A stretch of DNA of 64,000 bases from Lucinisca nassula (lineage: Eukaryota > Mollusca > Bivalvia > Lucinida > Lucinidae). Under the pieces are notes generated by a model. That model saw nothing but the letters and a program-made list of their open reading frames with translations, did no database searches and had not been told where the DNA came from. This document shows, one piece after another, positions 31,732 to 42,969 of this stretch (within the stretch, counting starts at the first letter, position 1; every line of letters begins with the position of its first letter). The stretch is taken from NCBI GenBank assembly GCA_963580285.1, contig OY757016.1, positions 41,803,124 to 41,867,123 on the forward strand, written 5' to 3'. The position numbers and the translations under genes were made by a program.

Positions 31732-33334
31732 AAGACCTGTTGCCGGACAGGACAGCTCACCGGAAGTTGCGCTTTAACTCAGTTGCGCAAAGGCGAATTT
31801 CCAAACCCATAACAGAAACAAAGTCACAAAGAAAGAATACAGTGCTAGATCAATGTAGTTATATTAAAATATATCAATGAATGTAGCCACTAGAGCAAAG
31901 ACAAAGATATTTCTAAAAATAGTCACAGTGACCTTGACCTTGACCTGAGGACCCTGAAAGTCAAACTCCCTTGAGATATTATCATACCCAACATTTGTAT
32001 GAAGTTATAGAGTGATGAGAAAGTTTTTTTTTCTAAAAATAGCCACACTGTCCTTAACCTTGAGGTCATGTCCTTGAAAGTCGAACTCGCTCGAGATATT
32101 ATCATAAGCAACATTTGTGTAAAGTTATGGCAAAATTCATCAACAAATGTAGCCCATACAGCCATGACAAAGTTATTCTGAAAATAGCCAGTGACCATGA
32201 CCTCTACCTCAGGACCCTGAAAGACAAACCTGCTCAAGATATTATCATACCCAACATTTGTGTGATGTTATATTAAAATCTCTCAATAAATATGGGTGCT
32301 AGAGTGATGACAAAGTTTTTCTAAAAATAGCCACAGTGACATTGACCTTGAGGTCATGACCTTGAAAGTTGAACTCGCTTGAGATATTATCAAATGCAAC
32401 ATTTGTGTTGTATGAATTTATATAAAAATCCGTCAATAAATGTAGGCCCTGGAGCGATGACAAAGTTTTCTAAAAATCGCCATATTGACCGTGACCTTGA
32501 GGTCATGACCTTGAAAGTCAAACTTGCTGGAGATATTATCATAAGCAACATTTGTTTAAAGTTATATTAAAATCTGTCAATAAATGTAGGCGCTAGAGTG
32601 ATGACAAAATTTTCTTAAGATAGCCACAGTGACCTTGACCTTAAGGTCATGACCTTGAAAATCGAACTCACTCGAGTAATTTAAAGCAGTATCTATCACC
32701 ATTCCAAGTCTCAAGTAAATTCGTCTGAAAGCAACCAATTGCAAGTAATGATCTTAAATCTGCAGTGCAAAAACATAAAAGTCCTTAGTCTGTGACCTTA
32801 ACCCAAAGGTCAGGGTCATGTATGATGATGCTGCTGATAAAAACTTTTGACTCGTACCTATCACCAGCCCAAGTATGAACTAAATCTATCAAAAGGGAAA
32901 TAAGTAATGAGCTTTAAAAAACTTTAATACAAAAACTTTAACATAAGAATTCTAAGTCAGTGACCTTGACCCCAAGGTTATGGTCATGAGCGCTGATGCT
33001 GCTGCTAAAATTTAAGACAAGTATCTATAACCAAACCGAGTATAAACTTAATCCATCCAAAGGTAAAGAAGTAATGAGCTCCTAAAAACTTTAACACAAA
33101 AACTTTAACATTAAATTTCGAAGTCTGTGACCTTGACCTTTAGGTCACGGTCATGAGTGCTGATACTGAAGATAAAACTTTAGCCCAGAATCTATCACAA
33201 TACGAAATATGAACTTAATCCATGTTCACGTAAAGAAGTTATGAGCAACTAAAAAACTTTAATGCAAAAACTTTAACATTTGGGGAAGCCGACGCCGAAG
33301 AATAGCTTACCGGGACTTTGTTCCGGTGAGCTAA
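31732..33334 (+). mobile_element. Array element T3 (~150-bp units)
   Basis: 5' hairpin CCTGTtgccggACAGG (31736-31751), then subterminal repeat AGCTCACCGGAA (31754-31765). The exact inverse TTCCGGTGAGCT is at 33321-33332, ending in CTAA at 33331-33334. The interior has about ten units with CAGTGACCTTGACCTTGAGG and GAGATATTATCATA. The host monomer sequence AATGAAAATAAG/AATGAAAAATAAG flanks both sides, so a ~12-bp target duplication is possible but confounded by the host array. Confidence 0.82.
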
Positions 33335-33894
33335 AAATGAAAAATAAGCCGAGAAAGCCTGTTGTCTCTTACACAATATAAGCCATCATTAGGGCACTGC
33401 ACACCGAGTCTGAGGCTTCTAGCTTTTGTAGTTCCTGAGAGGTCTTTGACAAAAAAATTAGCATTGGCCTCTTTGAAAAGAAAGGATAATGAAAGAACAA
33501 ATATAATGAGAAAGCTCATTGTCTCTTACGTAATATAAGTCACCATAATGGCATTCCATGCCAAGTTTGACGCTTCTAGCTTTTGTAGTTTCTGAGAAAT
33601 CTTTGAAGAAAAATTAAACATTGACCCATATGGTAAGAAAGTAGAAAGAACAAAAGAACAAATAAGATGAGGAAGTCCATTGTCTGTCACACGATATAAG
33701 TCATCATTATTACACTGAATACCAAGTATAGTACATGTATGAGCCTTCTAGCATTTGCAGTTCCCGAGAAATCTTTGACAAAAAATTAAACATTGGTCTA
33801 TAAGGTGAGAAAGAAGAATGAGAGAACAGATGAACAAAACAGGCAGAGAAAGCCCATTCTCTCTTTCACAATACAAGTCATCATCATTGCAATG

Positions 33895-34197
33895 GCAGCC
33901 CCCGCCCATAGGGGCTTGAAGAAATATATGGGCTGCATGATGCTTCCACGCAGAGCTGAATCCGGCGCGCACACTAGTACTGGTAAACTGCTTAGAGGAT
34001 CTAAGCCTGTCCAGGAACTGCAGTGCGAGGCGGACCGTCCATGCTAATAAACCCTATTGGTTTCATTGGGCGACAGGGCTTGAGATGTCATTCCATCTCA
34101 ATGTCGGGTAAATGTCCCACAAAATTGGAAGCAACGTCTCCAAAATGACCTTTACAGTGTTGACGCGGACGTTAAACCTCAAATCAAACAAACAAAA
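33895..34197 (+). mobile_element. SINE-C, full length with 12-bp target duplication
   Basis: Complete SINE-C. ATCATTGCAATG is exact at 33883-33894 and 34198-34209. It interrupts a monomer of the ~175-bp array at 31.36-34.44 kb. Confidence 0.92.
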
Positions 34198-34556
34198 ATC
34201 ATTGCAATGTATACCAAGTTTGAGAAAAGTTCCTGAGAAATCATTGACAAAAAATTTAACACTAATTTAGATATGGAGAAAGAATAATGCCAGAACAGAT
34301 GAACAAATAAGCAGATAATGTCATTGCCTCTTACCCGATACAAGTCATCATGATTGAATAATATGCCAAGCTAGAGGTTTCTAGCTTTTAGGTTTCTAGA
34401 GAAATGTTTGACAAAAAAAAGTTATACATGGACGGAAGGACGAACGTTCTTACCAGAGGTACATTGTGGGGTTAACAATGTTAAGTCTGTTCAGTGTAAT
34501 GTAGCATTGTACAGGCAGTAACCCAACAAGCACTCAAATTTTAACCCCACTTTCTG

Positions 34557-35352
34557 ACAAGATGCGTTTGTGAAACACGAACATGTCCTCGGCAAAGGTC
34601 AATTTTTTCTTCAAAATTGGTCACAGGTCAAGGTCAAAGGTCAAGATTTATTGTTTGAGCGGGAAGCCCTCGTCACAAGAAACCTACATGCTAAATGTGA
34701 AGTCTCTATCTCAAATGGTTCTTAAGTTATTACCAATGAAATGATATTTTTATTTAAAGTAGGTCAAGGTTACAGGTGAAAATTTTTGTTTGAGTGGAAA
34801 TCCCTTGGTACAAGGAATCTACATGCCAAATATAAAGGACACATTTCAAAAGTCAGGACTAATGTTAAGTTTTTCTTTTCAGTAGGTCACAGGTCAATGA
34901 CAAGGTCACAGGTCAAAAAGTTTTGCATTAATGTAAAGCTCCTGTCGCAAGGAATCTTCAGACCAAATATGAAGGTTCTACTTCAAACGCTTCAAAAGTT
35001 ATGACCAATGTTAAGGTTTTCTTTTAAGTAGGCCAACGGTCAAAGTCACAGGTCAAAATTTTTGAATGGGCTTAAAGCCCTTGTCAGAAGGTACTACATG
35101 CAAAATATAAAGGCTATATCTCAAACCATTCAAAAGTTATGACCCATGTTATTTTTTACTATAAAGTAGGTCACAGGTCAAGGTCAAAAGTTTTGTATGA
35201 ATGTGAAGCTCTTGTCACAAGGAACCTACAGGCCAAATACGAAGGCTCTATCTCAAAAGGTTAAAAAGTTATGACCAATGTTAAAGTTGTCCAACAAACC
35301 AACAGATAGGGCAAAAACAATATGTCCCCGCTATCGCTACCGGAAACATAAA
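34557..35352 (+). mobile_element. Array element T4 (~150-bp units)
   Basis: Start ACAAGATGCGTTTGTGAAAC (GTTT/AAAC hairpin), subterminal ATGTCCTCGG (34582-34591), and right end ATGTCCCCGCTATCGCTACC then CCGGAAACAT (35340-35349). Units hold GTAGGTCACAGGTCAAGGTC and GAAGGCTCTATCTCAAA. Same family as T8. Confidence 0.78.
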
Positions 35353-35479
35353 ATAATATGAACTTAGGCACAGCCTAGATACGGACATGAGCATTACCGG
35401 TCAGTTAATGTTTAAAAGCAAAGATGATAGTGTTTTGACCCATCCGATGAAAAAGAAAAATGATATTTCTCACTGAGAA

Positions 35480-37806
35480 ATAATTCCCACTGAGAATTTG
35501 AACAATCTTGGTATAAATCATCAAGACGAGCTTCATGTCAGTTATCAAAGACCTTGGCCTTCTCCTTTCAGACAAGAAGATTTCAAATGTTTTCATTGCC
35601 TTGACTTCTATTTCCTATGGCTATAATTTGAACAATTTTGATAAGAGGTCCACTTGATTTTGATAGAGGTCCACCAAATATCAAAGACCTGGGCCTTGTG
35701 GTTTCAGAGTAGAATATTTTCTTAAATTTTTCTTTATATAAGTCAATGTAAAAACCGAAAGGCCCGGGAGTCCCTAGGACTGGCTAATCGGAGCTTAAAA
35801 GATAATCGATTATCAGTCTTGTCATTGCGATCGATAATCTATTAGTAATCGGTGAGCTTTTTGTCAATTTTACCTGTCTGCCTTTCTGTCTGAGCATGAC
35901 TCTTACCATATGTTGCACTTGGCCATATGTATATTTGAACAGACAGGCCTGAGCAAACAGTGTAGACCTAGATGAGACGCCACAGAATGCGGCTTCCCAT
36001 CATGGTCTGCACTGTTTGCCACTCATCCAGCTATTTTAGGCATAACTTTGGGTAGTAAATTGTACCTATCAAGTAATCGATTAAAAGCAAATCAGAAATG
36101 ATAATCATTATTGTGGAATTTATCGATCAATTAATCGATTATACGATTAATCGTGTCGGCCTTACCCAGGACAGAGGCATTTTTGGCCCAAGGGCTATGA
36201 TTTGAACAATCTCGGATTCGGAGAAGATTTTTAAACATTTTCCATGTATAAGCCAATGTTAATGAGAAGAAGGTTTTTAATTTCCCTATATAAGTCTATG
36301 TAAAACCAAAGGGCCCCAGGGCGGGGGCATTTATGGCCCTAGGGCTATAATTTGACCAATATTGGTAGAGGTTCAGTAGATGAAGCTTCATACTAAATAT
36401 CAAAGACCCGGGCCTTATGGTTTCAGAGATGTAGATTTTTAAATATTTTCTCTATATATGCCTATGAAACCAAAGGGCCCCGGGGTGGGGGCATTTTGGC
36501 CTTATGGCTATAATTTGAATAATGTTGATAGAGGTTCACTAGCTGAAGCTTCACGCTAAATACCAATGACCTGGGTCTTGCGGTTTCAGAGGAGAAGATT
36601 TTTAAAGATTTTCCCTAGATATAAGCCTATGCAAAACCAAAGGCCCCTGGGGCGGGGGCATTTTTTGGCCCCATGGGTATAATTTGAACAATCTTGGTAG
36701 CCGTCCATTAGATGAAGCTTCAAACCAAATATCAAAGACCTGGGCCATGCGGTTTCAGAGGAGAAGATTTTTAAAGATTTTCCCTATATAAGCCTTTGTG
36801 AAACCAAAGGTTCCTAGGGCGGGGGCACTTCTCGCACTAGGCCTATAATTTGAACAATCTTGATTGAGGTTCACTAAATGAAGCTGCACACCAAATATCA
36901 AAGAACTGGGCCTTGCGGTTTCAGAGAAGAAGATTATTAAAGATTTCCCCTATAAATCTATATAAAACCAAAGGCCCCCAGGGCAGGGGCATTTATCACA
37001 CTAGGCCTATAATTTGAACAATCTTGATAGAGGTTCACTAAATGCAGCTTCACACCAAATATCAAAGAACTTCGCCTTGCGGTTTCAAAGAAGAAGATTA
37101 TTAAAGATTTATCCTATAAATCTATATAAAACCAAGGGGCCCTGGGGTGGGGGCATTTTTTGCACCAGGGCTATAATTTGAACAGGTTTGGTAGAGGTCC
37201 ACAAGATGAAGCTTCATACCAAATGTCACAGATGTGGGCCTTGTGGTTTCAGAGAAGATTTTTTAAATGTTTCCCCTATAAAAGCGTATGAAAAACCAAA
37301 GGGCCCCGGGGCGGGGGCATGTTTGGCCCTAGTGCTATAAATTGAACAATCTTGATAGAGGTCCAGTAGTTGAAGCTTCACACCAAATATCTTGCAGTTT
37401 CAGAGAAGAAGATATTTAAAGATTTTTCCTATATAAGCCTATGTAAAACCAAAGACCTCAGGGGCGGAAGCTATAATTTGAACAATCTTGGTAGAGGTCA
37501 ACTAGATGAAGCTTCATACCAAATATCAAAGGCCTGGGCCTTGTGGTTTCAGAGAAGATTTTTCAAGTTTTCAGTGAAAAAAAATCTATTTTTGGCTCCT
37601 GTGACCTAGATGTGCAACGGACGGGAACCATTCGAACAAATTTGAAAGGGGTCCAGATAAGAATCATTCCTGTGAAGTTTGGTCAAAATCTGATCAGTGT
37701 TTTAGGTGAGATGTCGATTGAAGAATTGTTTACGGACGCACGCATGGACAACGGACGAAAAGTGATCACAAAAGCTCACCTTGTCACTATATGACAGTAG
37801 AGCTAA
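35480..37806 (+). mobile_element. Array element T5 (~170-bp units, long)
   Basis: About nine or ten units with GGGCTATAATTTGAACAATC, GATGAAGCTTCATACCAAAT, CCTATATAAGCCTATGTAAA and the G-rich GGGCCCCGGGGCGGGGGCAT. Bases 35780-36170 are a non-unit insertion. The 3' part ends in ACGGACGAAAAGTGATCACA, then hairpin AGCTCACCTTGTCAC / TGACAGTAGAGCT and CTAA at 37803-37806. The 5' end is not resolved. Confidence 0.72.
35938..36035. repeat. Family-H hairpin
   Basis: GAGCAAACAGTGTAGACCTA ... GGTCTGCACTGTTTGCCACT arms. Core partly lost. Confidence 0.65.
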
Positions 37807-38960
37807 AAAGGAAAGTTAAGGGTACTTGTTGGAACAGTCACAACATAGCATTTCACGGGTATCTGTAACATCTTTTTCAAATAATCAAAAATATTATCAC
37901 CATTTTCCCATCTTTTCTCTTTATCTGAATCACAAATATTTTTTTCTCTTTTCTCCTGTTACTGCTACCCGCTCACATCTGAGCAGGATTTCCTGGGTGG
38001 TAACCAGTATTTATTTTTTTTAAGCGATGTGGATGAAGTGCCTTGCTCAAGGGCACAACACTTTCGTCAGCGTGAGGCTTGCACCAAAGCGCTCCACTAC
38101 TTTCTTGCAGCATGAATGAGTTCAGATCCCATGGACTGTAAATTTGTTAACCAAGTCATCTTCATCTGCCAGTCATGTGCTGGGCTCTGCAGCGTCGTAC
38201 GAACATCCGACTCATTCTGGTTGTCCATGAACAGATCCAAATCAAATTAGCTGCCTTACGGGTACACAAGAAGCAAGTCAAAGAAACACTACTTTAACTG
38301 ACAATGTTTACAAATGACATGCAACCAGTGTCTTTCATGGATGTGTCCTGATCCATCGCCGTTGGTCCCAAGTCAGGCTCTAACTGCTCTCTTCTTCATC
38401 CAGATAATGAGTCTGCTGTACGAAAGGCTATCAATCGAATTTGCCATCCATTACACTCATTTGCCATAGTTTTCGTTCATGATTAGAGCATCATCTGATC
38501 ATCTATTAATAGACAAATCAGCTGATCAGGCAAATTATTACCAAAGCGTTCTACTTTCTTACCTTGGTATCAATTCAGTTCATCAGGGATATATTACTAT
38601 TTGTCAAATGAAAACATTAATTCAAGATTCCACTCCAATACAATATTATCAACTCTGAATTACGCGAACAATTATCCGTCCCGCGTTCACAAATACCAGA
38701 CAAAATGGCGGCTGATCACGAAATTGGAAATCAATTTCTGAGTGTTTTCATCAGTGTGATTGACAGGTAAATGGCTGGGGCTCCAAATGGGGTGATACTC
38801 GTAAGTTTTCTGTAAAAAGAAAAAAAAACTGTCATTAAACCCATAAAAATTAACCAAAAGATAAAATTGAAAATATAGATTCAACTACGCACTCCTTTGT
38901 TTATCAGATTTGTACCCCCCTCAGGAAAGAAATCCTGTATTTCAAAACGAAAACTGATAT
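37807..38960. other. Mostly unassigned sequence
   Basis: The block AGTGCCTTGCTCAAGGGCAC (about 38037) is a common animal SINE-tail motif, so 38025-38110 is probably a SINE remnant. The remainder is unrecognised. Confidence 0.45.
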
Positions 38961-38966
38961 AACCTG

Positions 38967-39244
38967 TATTTAAACTAAACCAACACTGTATAGGTCATTT
39001 TGGTGATGTTGCTTCCAATTTTGTAGGACTTATACCCGACATGCAGAGGAAGTGATATCTCAATCCCTGCCACTCAATGAAACCAATAGGGTTTATAAGC
39101 ATGGATGGTCCTACTCACACCTCTTTGCCTGGGCAGGCTAAGATCCTTTAAGCGGTTTACCAGTGCCCATGTGCGGTCGGTTTCAGCTCTGCGTGTAAGC
39201 ATCATGCAGCCCATCTATTTCTTCAAGCCCTGATGGGCGTGGGG
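38967..39244 (-). mobile_element. SINE-C copy
   Basis: Reverse copy from AACACTGTATAGGTCATTTT to TTCAAGCCCTGATGGGCGTG. Confidence 0.85.
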
Positions 39245-39494
39245 CAAAATTTTCTGCAATATGTGTACATATGATTTTTCGGTAATTATGCTTTTGGAGA
39301 AATTTCCATTAAGAGCTGCACTTAAAAAGAACCGAGAAAGCAGTTTCCATCACCTGGTGCCCTGAATTTGGAGTAAACAATACTCTCAGTGCAGACTGGC
39401 TTCCTATACAAACGTAAAAGAAACAATGAAACTAGAAAGTGACAAGATAAACGATCTGCAGAATGGCTTGAAAAAGTAGGGAATTAACTTCGTT

Positions 39495-39725
39495 TGCCTA
39501 TGGAGGTTAGTGCAGTTGCCTATCATGCTAGAGGCCCCCAGTTCAATTCCGGGCAGCGGTAAGAACATCGTGGTGTCCGAACTGCTACGCTGGCATCAAT
39601 TGCAGGAATGAATGCCACCAAGTGCACCGTCCTTCGGATCGGGACGTTAACTGGAGGCCCCTTGTGCAGGGAGAACCATCCCCTGCGCTAGTAAAAGATC
39701 CCTACCATATTTATCTCTGTTTACT
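39495..39725 (+). mobile_element. SINE-O copy
   Basis: The head holds TGGAGGTTAGTGCAGTTGCC and CCAGTTCAATTCCGGGCAGC (box B-like). The body CGTCCTTCGGATCGGGACGT ... AGTAAAAGATCCCTACC matches the SINE-O copy at 14.6-14.8 kb. Confidence 0.75.
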
Positions 39726-39769
39726 GCCAGCCCCTCTGTCGAGTCACAATGTAGGCTTTCGAATGTATC

Positions 39770-39942
39770 ACGGGCGTCTGACGTTGCATCAATGCAGTAA
39801 ATCGACTGATCAAGAGGGCAAAATGCCCTATTTCTACCTATGGCGAGCGAAGCGAGCAGCCAGCTCTTTATGTGCACAAATAGGACGTTTAGTCCTCTTG
39901 ATCATACGATTTCTTGCATTTATGTAACGTCAGACGCCCGTG
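39770..39942. mobile_element. 173-bp foldback MITE
   Basis: CACGGGCGTCTGACGTTGCA and its inverse TGTAACGTCAGACGCCCGTG bound a hairpin that also pairs GATCAAGAGG with CCTCTTGATC. Confidence 0.83.
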
Positions 39943-40020
39943 AGTGTATGTAATGTACACCTGCACGTAATCCTCGTGTGAGGGTATTGGAGTAAAAGAA
40001 AAAAAGGGAATTCCAAGGCC

Positions 40021-40345
40021 CCATTAGGCATTACTTCATGCTTGATATTATCACACACTGCGAGTCGGAACTACCATAGGTTGAAAGTTGGGGCAAATAG
40101 CTTTAGTATCAGAGTCATTGACTCATGGAATTCACTACCAGAAAGTGTAATAATGGCACCCTCCCTGAACTGTTTTAAGGCTAGACTAAACTCATTTTGG
40201 AAGTTTCATCCATACAAGTTCCATCTCTGGTGCAACGACCCCGACCAAAACCCAGATATTATTACCAGAATGCACCTTCAGAGGCTAGATAGCCAGTTCC
40301 GGCGTTCCAGTTATGTGAGTTAAGTTGTTGTTGTTGTTGTTGTAT
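40021..40345 (+). pseudogene. LINE 3' end with (GTT)n tail
   Basis: The frame at 40042-40323 reads VGANSFSIRVIDSWNSLPES and then VIMAPSLNCFKARLNSFW. This is the characteristic C-terminus of CR1/Jockey-group LINE reverse transcriptases (F-S-x-R-V-x-x-x-W-N-x-L-P-x-x-V ... F-K-x-x-L-D). The stop at 40321-40323 is followed at once by a GTT microsatellite (40324-40343), as expected for a LINE 3' tail. It is heavily 5'-truncated, which is normal for target-primed insertion. The sequence shortly upstream is a foldback MITE and a SINE. Confidence 0.72.
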
Positions 40346-41285
40346 ATCTATAAGGCATTTTATCACTGCTTATAGTCTCCTATAGTCTGCCAAAGTTATG
40401 TGAGTTATGTGAGAAAATACTGGAAATAAACGAAAACCCTCAAAAAGTAACGCAGCCGGAAGGTAAACAGAAGACCGGTACTTGATGTTTTTATTTTGCG
40501 CCAACTGTCAGAAAGTTTGTCTATGAAAATGCAATAAGCGTCTCTGCAACATGGATCAATAATAGAGAAGCAGTTATCGTGACGTTTTTTGAAGAATCCG
40601 AATTTAGTTTTTATTTATTTATTTTTATTTGGTCGGATACGTCAAAAATATAGCGGATTGAAATAAGAAAAGGAGGAAAAAGAATCGTAAAAGATGAATG
40701 TTGTACCTGACTGGGGACCGACTGTGTTAAGGCCGACATTTTATTAGAAGGAAGAACGCGTGAACCATACACAGGAAGTTGTCTCGCATAGTCTCACCGA
40801 GAATTCACGTGATTTGACCATTAAAAATATTTATGAGGGAAGCGAATTACGTTGTTATGACAACGCGTGCACCTCTTAGTCTATAGACGGACATGTTCAT
40901 GTCCGTATTACTTTGCCTTACTGAATAAACCCCATTTCTTTCAACTGTACAGAATCGTAACCCCGTAAGGTAGCTCTCATATGTATGGACCGACAGACTG
41001 GCAGACAGATGTAAACCAGTATACCCAGTGGGGGTTTAATCAACTTCTGTTGTCTTTATAACTGCATCATGATTATGGAGACTCATCCTCAAGAGATCGA
41101 AGAAGTTATTTATCGTGCCTGATAGAAAATTTTTACAAGAGCCACTTTTCTTGAACATTTTAAGAAATTTGCCAAAATGAAGGTTTTTCCAACAAAATAA
41201 AGGTTTTTCAGACAATTTTCAAGGTTTTAAAGGATTTCAGGTAAAATAAAGGTTTTTAAAGGTTTTAAAGGTTCCCCTAGGGGGC
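40346..41285. other. Mostly unassigned sequence
   Basis: A small hairpin GGACATGttCATGTCC at about 40888, a CCGACAGACTGGCAGACAGA stretch at about 40990, and AAAATAAAGGTTTTT repeats at 41180-41280. No frame. Confidence 0.45.
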
Positions 41286-41289
41286 CTGA

Positions 41290-42245
41290 AGTTTATGTAA
41301 ACCAGTTGGCCCGGGTTCGTGGCAAGTTTTGATTCCAGGGCGGGTCAATTTTTGTTCCCATGGCTATAATTTGAACAATCTTGGTAGAGATCCACTAGAT
41401 GAGGTTTCATACCAAATATCGAAGACCTGAGCCTCTGGTTTCAGATGAGAAGATTTTTAAAGGTTTTCCCTGTATATGTCTTTGTTAAATCAGTGGGCAC
41501 CCGTACTGGGGCATGTTTGGCTATAATTTGAACAACCTTGGTAAAGGTCCACTAGATGAAGCTTCATACCAAATACCAAAGACCTGAGCCTTCTGGTTTC
41601 AGATAAGAAGACTTTTAAGTGTTTTCTCTATATAAGTCTTTGTAAAACCATTGGACCTCCGTGCAGGGGCATTTTTGGCCCCAGGGCTATAATTTGAACA
41701 ATCTTGGTAGAGGTCCACTAGATGAAGCTTCATACCAAATATCAAAGACCTGGGCCTTCCGGTATCAGACAAGAAGATTTTTTAAGGTTTTCCCTATTTA
41801 AGTCTATGTAAAACTGGTGGGCCCCGGCACGGGGCATTTTTGGCCCCAGGGCTATAATTTGAACGATATTGCGCAGAGGTCCAGATACAACTTCATACCA
41901 AATTTCAAGCACCTGGGCCTTCTGGTTTCAGATAAGATGTTTTCCCTATATGTCTATGTAGAACTGGTAGGCCCAAGTGTGGGGGCATTTTTGTCCCAGG
42001 GTATAATTTTAACAATCTCGGTAGAGGTCCACTATATGAAGCTTCATACCAAATATCAAAGACCTGGGCCTTGCAGTTTCAGAGAAGAAGATTTTTTTAA
42101 GTTTTCAGTGAAAAAAATCTTTTTTTGGCTCCTGTGACCTAGATGTGCAACGGACCAGAACCATTTGAATAACTTTGAAAGGGGACCACCTAAGGATAAT
42201 TCCTATGAAGTTTGGTCAAAATCTGATCAGTGGTTTAGGAGGAGA
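41290..42245 (+). repeat. Array block related to T5, 3'-truncated
   Basis: Five units with AGGTCCACTAGATGAAGCTT and GGCCCCAGGGCTATAATTTG, then CTCCTGTGACCTAGATGTGC as in T5. A SINE-C copy replaces the terminal hairpin region. Confidence 0.75.
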
Positions 42246-42249
42246 TGTT

Positions 42250-42605
42250 TCTGATTTTGTGGTACTTTTACCCAACAGTCAGATGAAATGACATCTCGAG
42301 CCCTGCCACCCAATGAAACCAATAGGGTTTATAAGCATGGATGGTCCGACTCACACCGCTTTGCCTGGGAAGGCTTAGATCCTCTAAGCAATTTACCAGT
42401 ACTTGTGTGCGGTTGGTTTCAGCTCTGGGTGGAAGCATCATGCAGCCCATCATTTCTTCAAGCCCCGATGGGCAGGGGCCGACAAGCATCCTGTCACCCA
42501 GTGAAACCTGTAGGGTTTATATGCATGGACAGTCAAACTCACACCACTTTGCCTAGGCAGGCTTAGACCTTCTAAGTTGTTAAACAGTACTCATGTGCGG
42601 TTGGT
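42250..42605 (-). mobile_element. Two SINE-C copies in tandem
   Basis: A nearly complete reverse copy (to CAAGCCCCGATGGGCAGGGG at about 42477) is followed by a second partial copy starting GTCACCCAGTGAAACCTGTA. Confidence 0.8.
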
Positions 42606-42636
42606 TTCCTCGTTCTCCCTTGAAGGTACCAGTGGT

Positions 42637-42830
42637 GATGTTTAAGTGGGATTTAATGGCCCAGTCAACACTTTTAAGGTTATGTTAAGCCAGTCAGTTT
42701 ACCTAACTAAACTTTACCTACCCAGGTAGGCTTATACAAAAACAGTTAATCAGTACAGCACACAAGTGATAGCTGCCATTCTAGAATCAACAGAAGGGAG
42801 AGAACTGATGTACAAATAGCAAAAAGACAA
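42637..42830 (-). mobile_element. SINE-D fragment
   Basis: TTAATGGCCCAGTCAACACT to AGCTGCCATTCTAGAATCAA and AGGGAGAGAA. Confidence 0.7.
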
Positions 42831-42969
42831 TAAAATTTTTATTTTGTTTATTTTAATTTATTTTCTTAAATATCAGATATAAACATAATAACATTACATG
42901 TTTAATAGTTAAAGAAAAAAAAGAAGAAAAAATAGTTAACACAGAACATGTATAATATTTTATGAAAAC

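Larger units (their letters stand above)
31360..34440 (+). repeat. ~175-bp tandem array, interrupted by T3 and SINE-C
   Basis: Monomers with AATATAAGTCATCATTATTG, GCTTCTAGCTTTTGTAGTTC and TGAGAAATCTTTGACAAAAA occur from 31380 to 31730 and from 33340 to 34430. The same monomer occurs at 28440-28810. The block is split by array element T3 (31732-33334) and by SINE-C (33895-34197). Confidence 0.78.

Noticed and set aside
31732..33334. TTCCGGTGAGCTAA terminus as proof of a canonical Helitron
   Set aside because: The hairpin and CTAA fit, but the 5' TC start is absent and a flanking duplication is possible, so only a pearl/HINE-like call is made.
39622..39927. 101-aa frame near the LINE fragment
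   Set aside because: It is composed of SINE-O tail and a foldback MITE and is not continuous with the RT.
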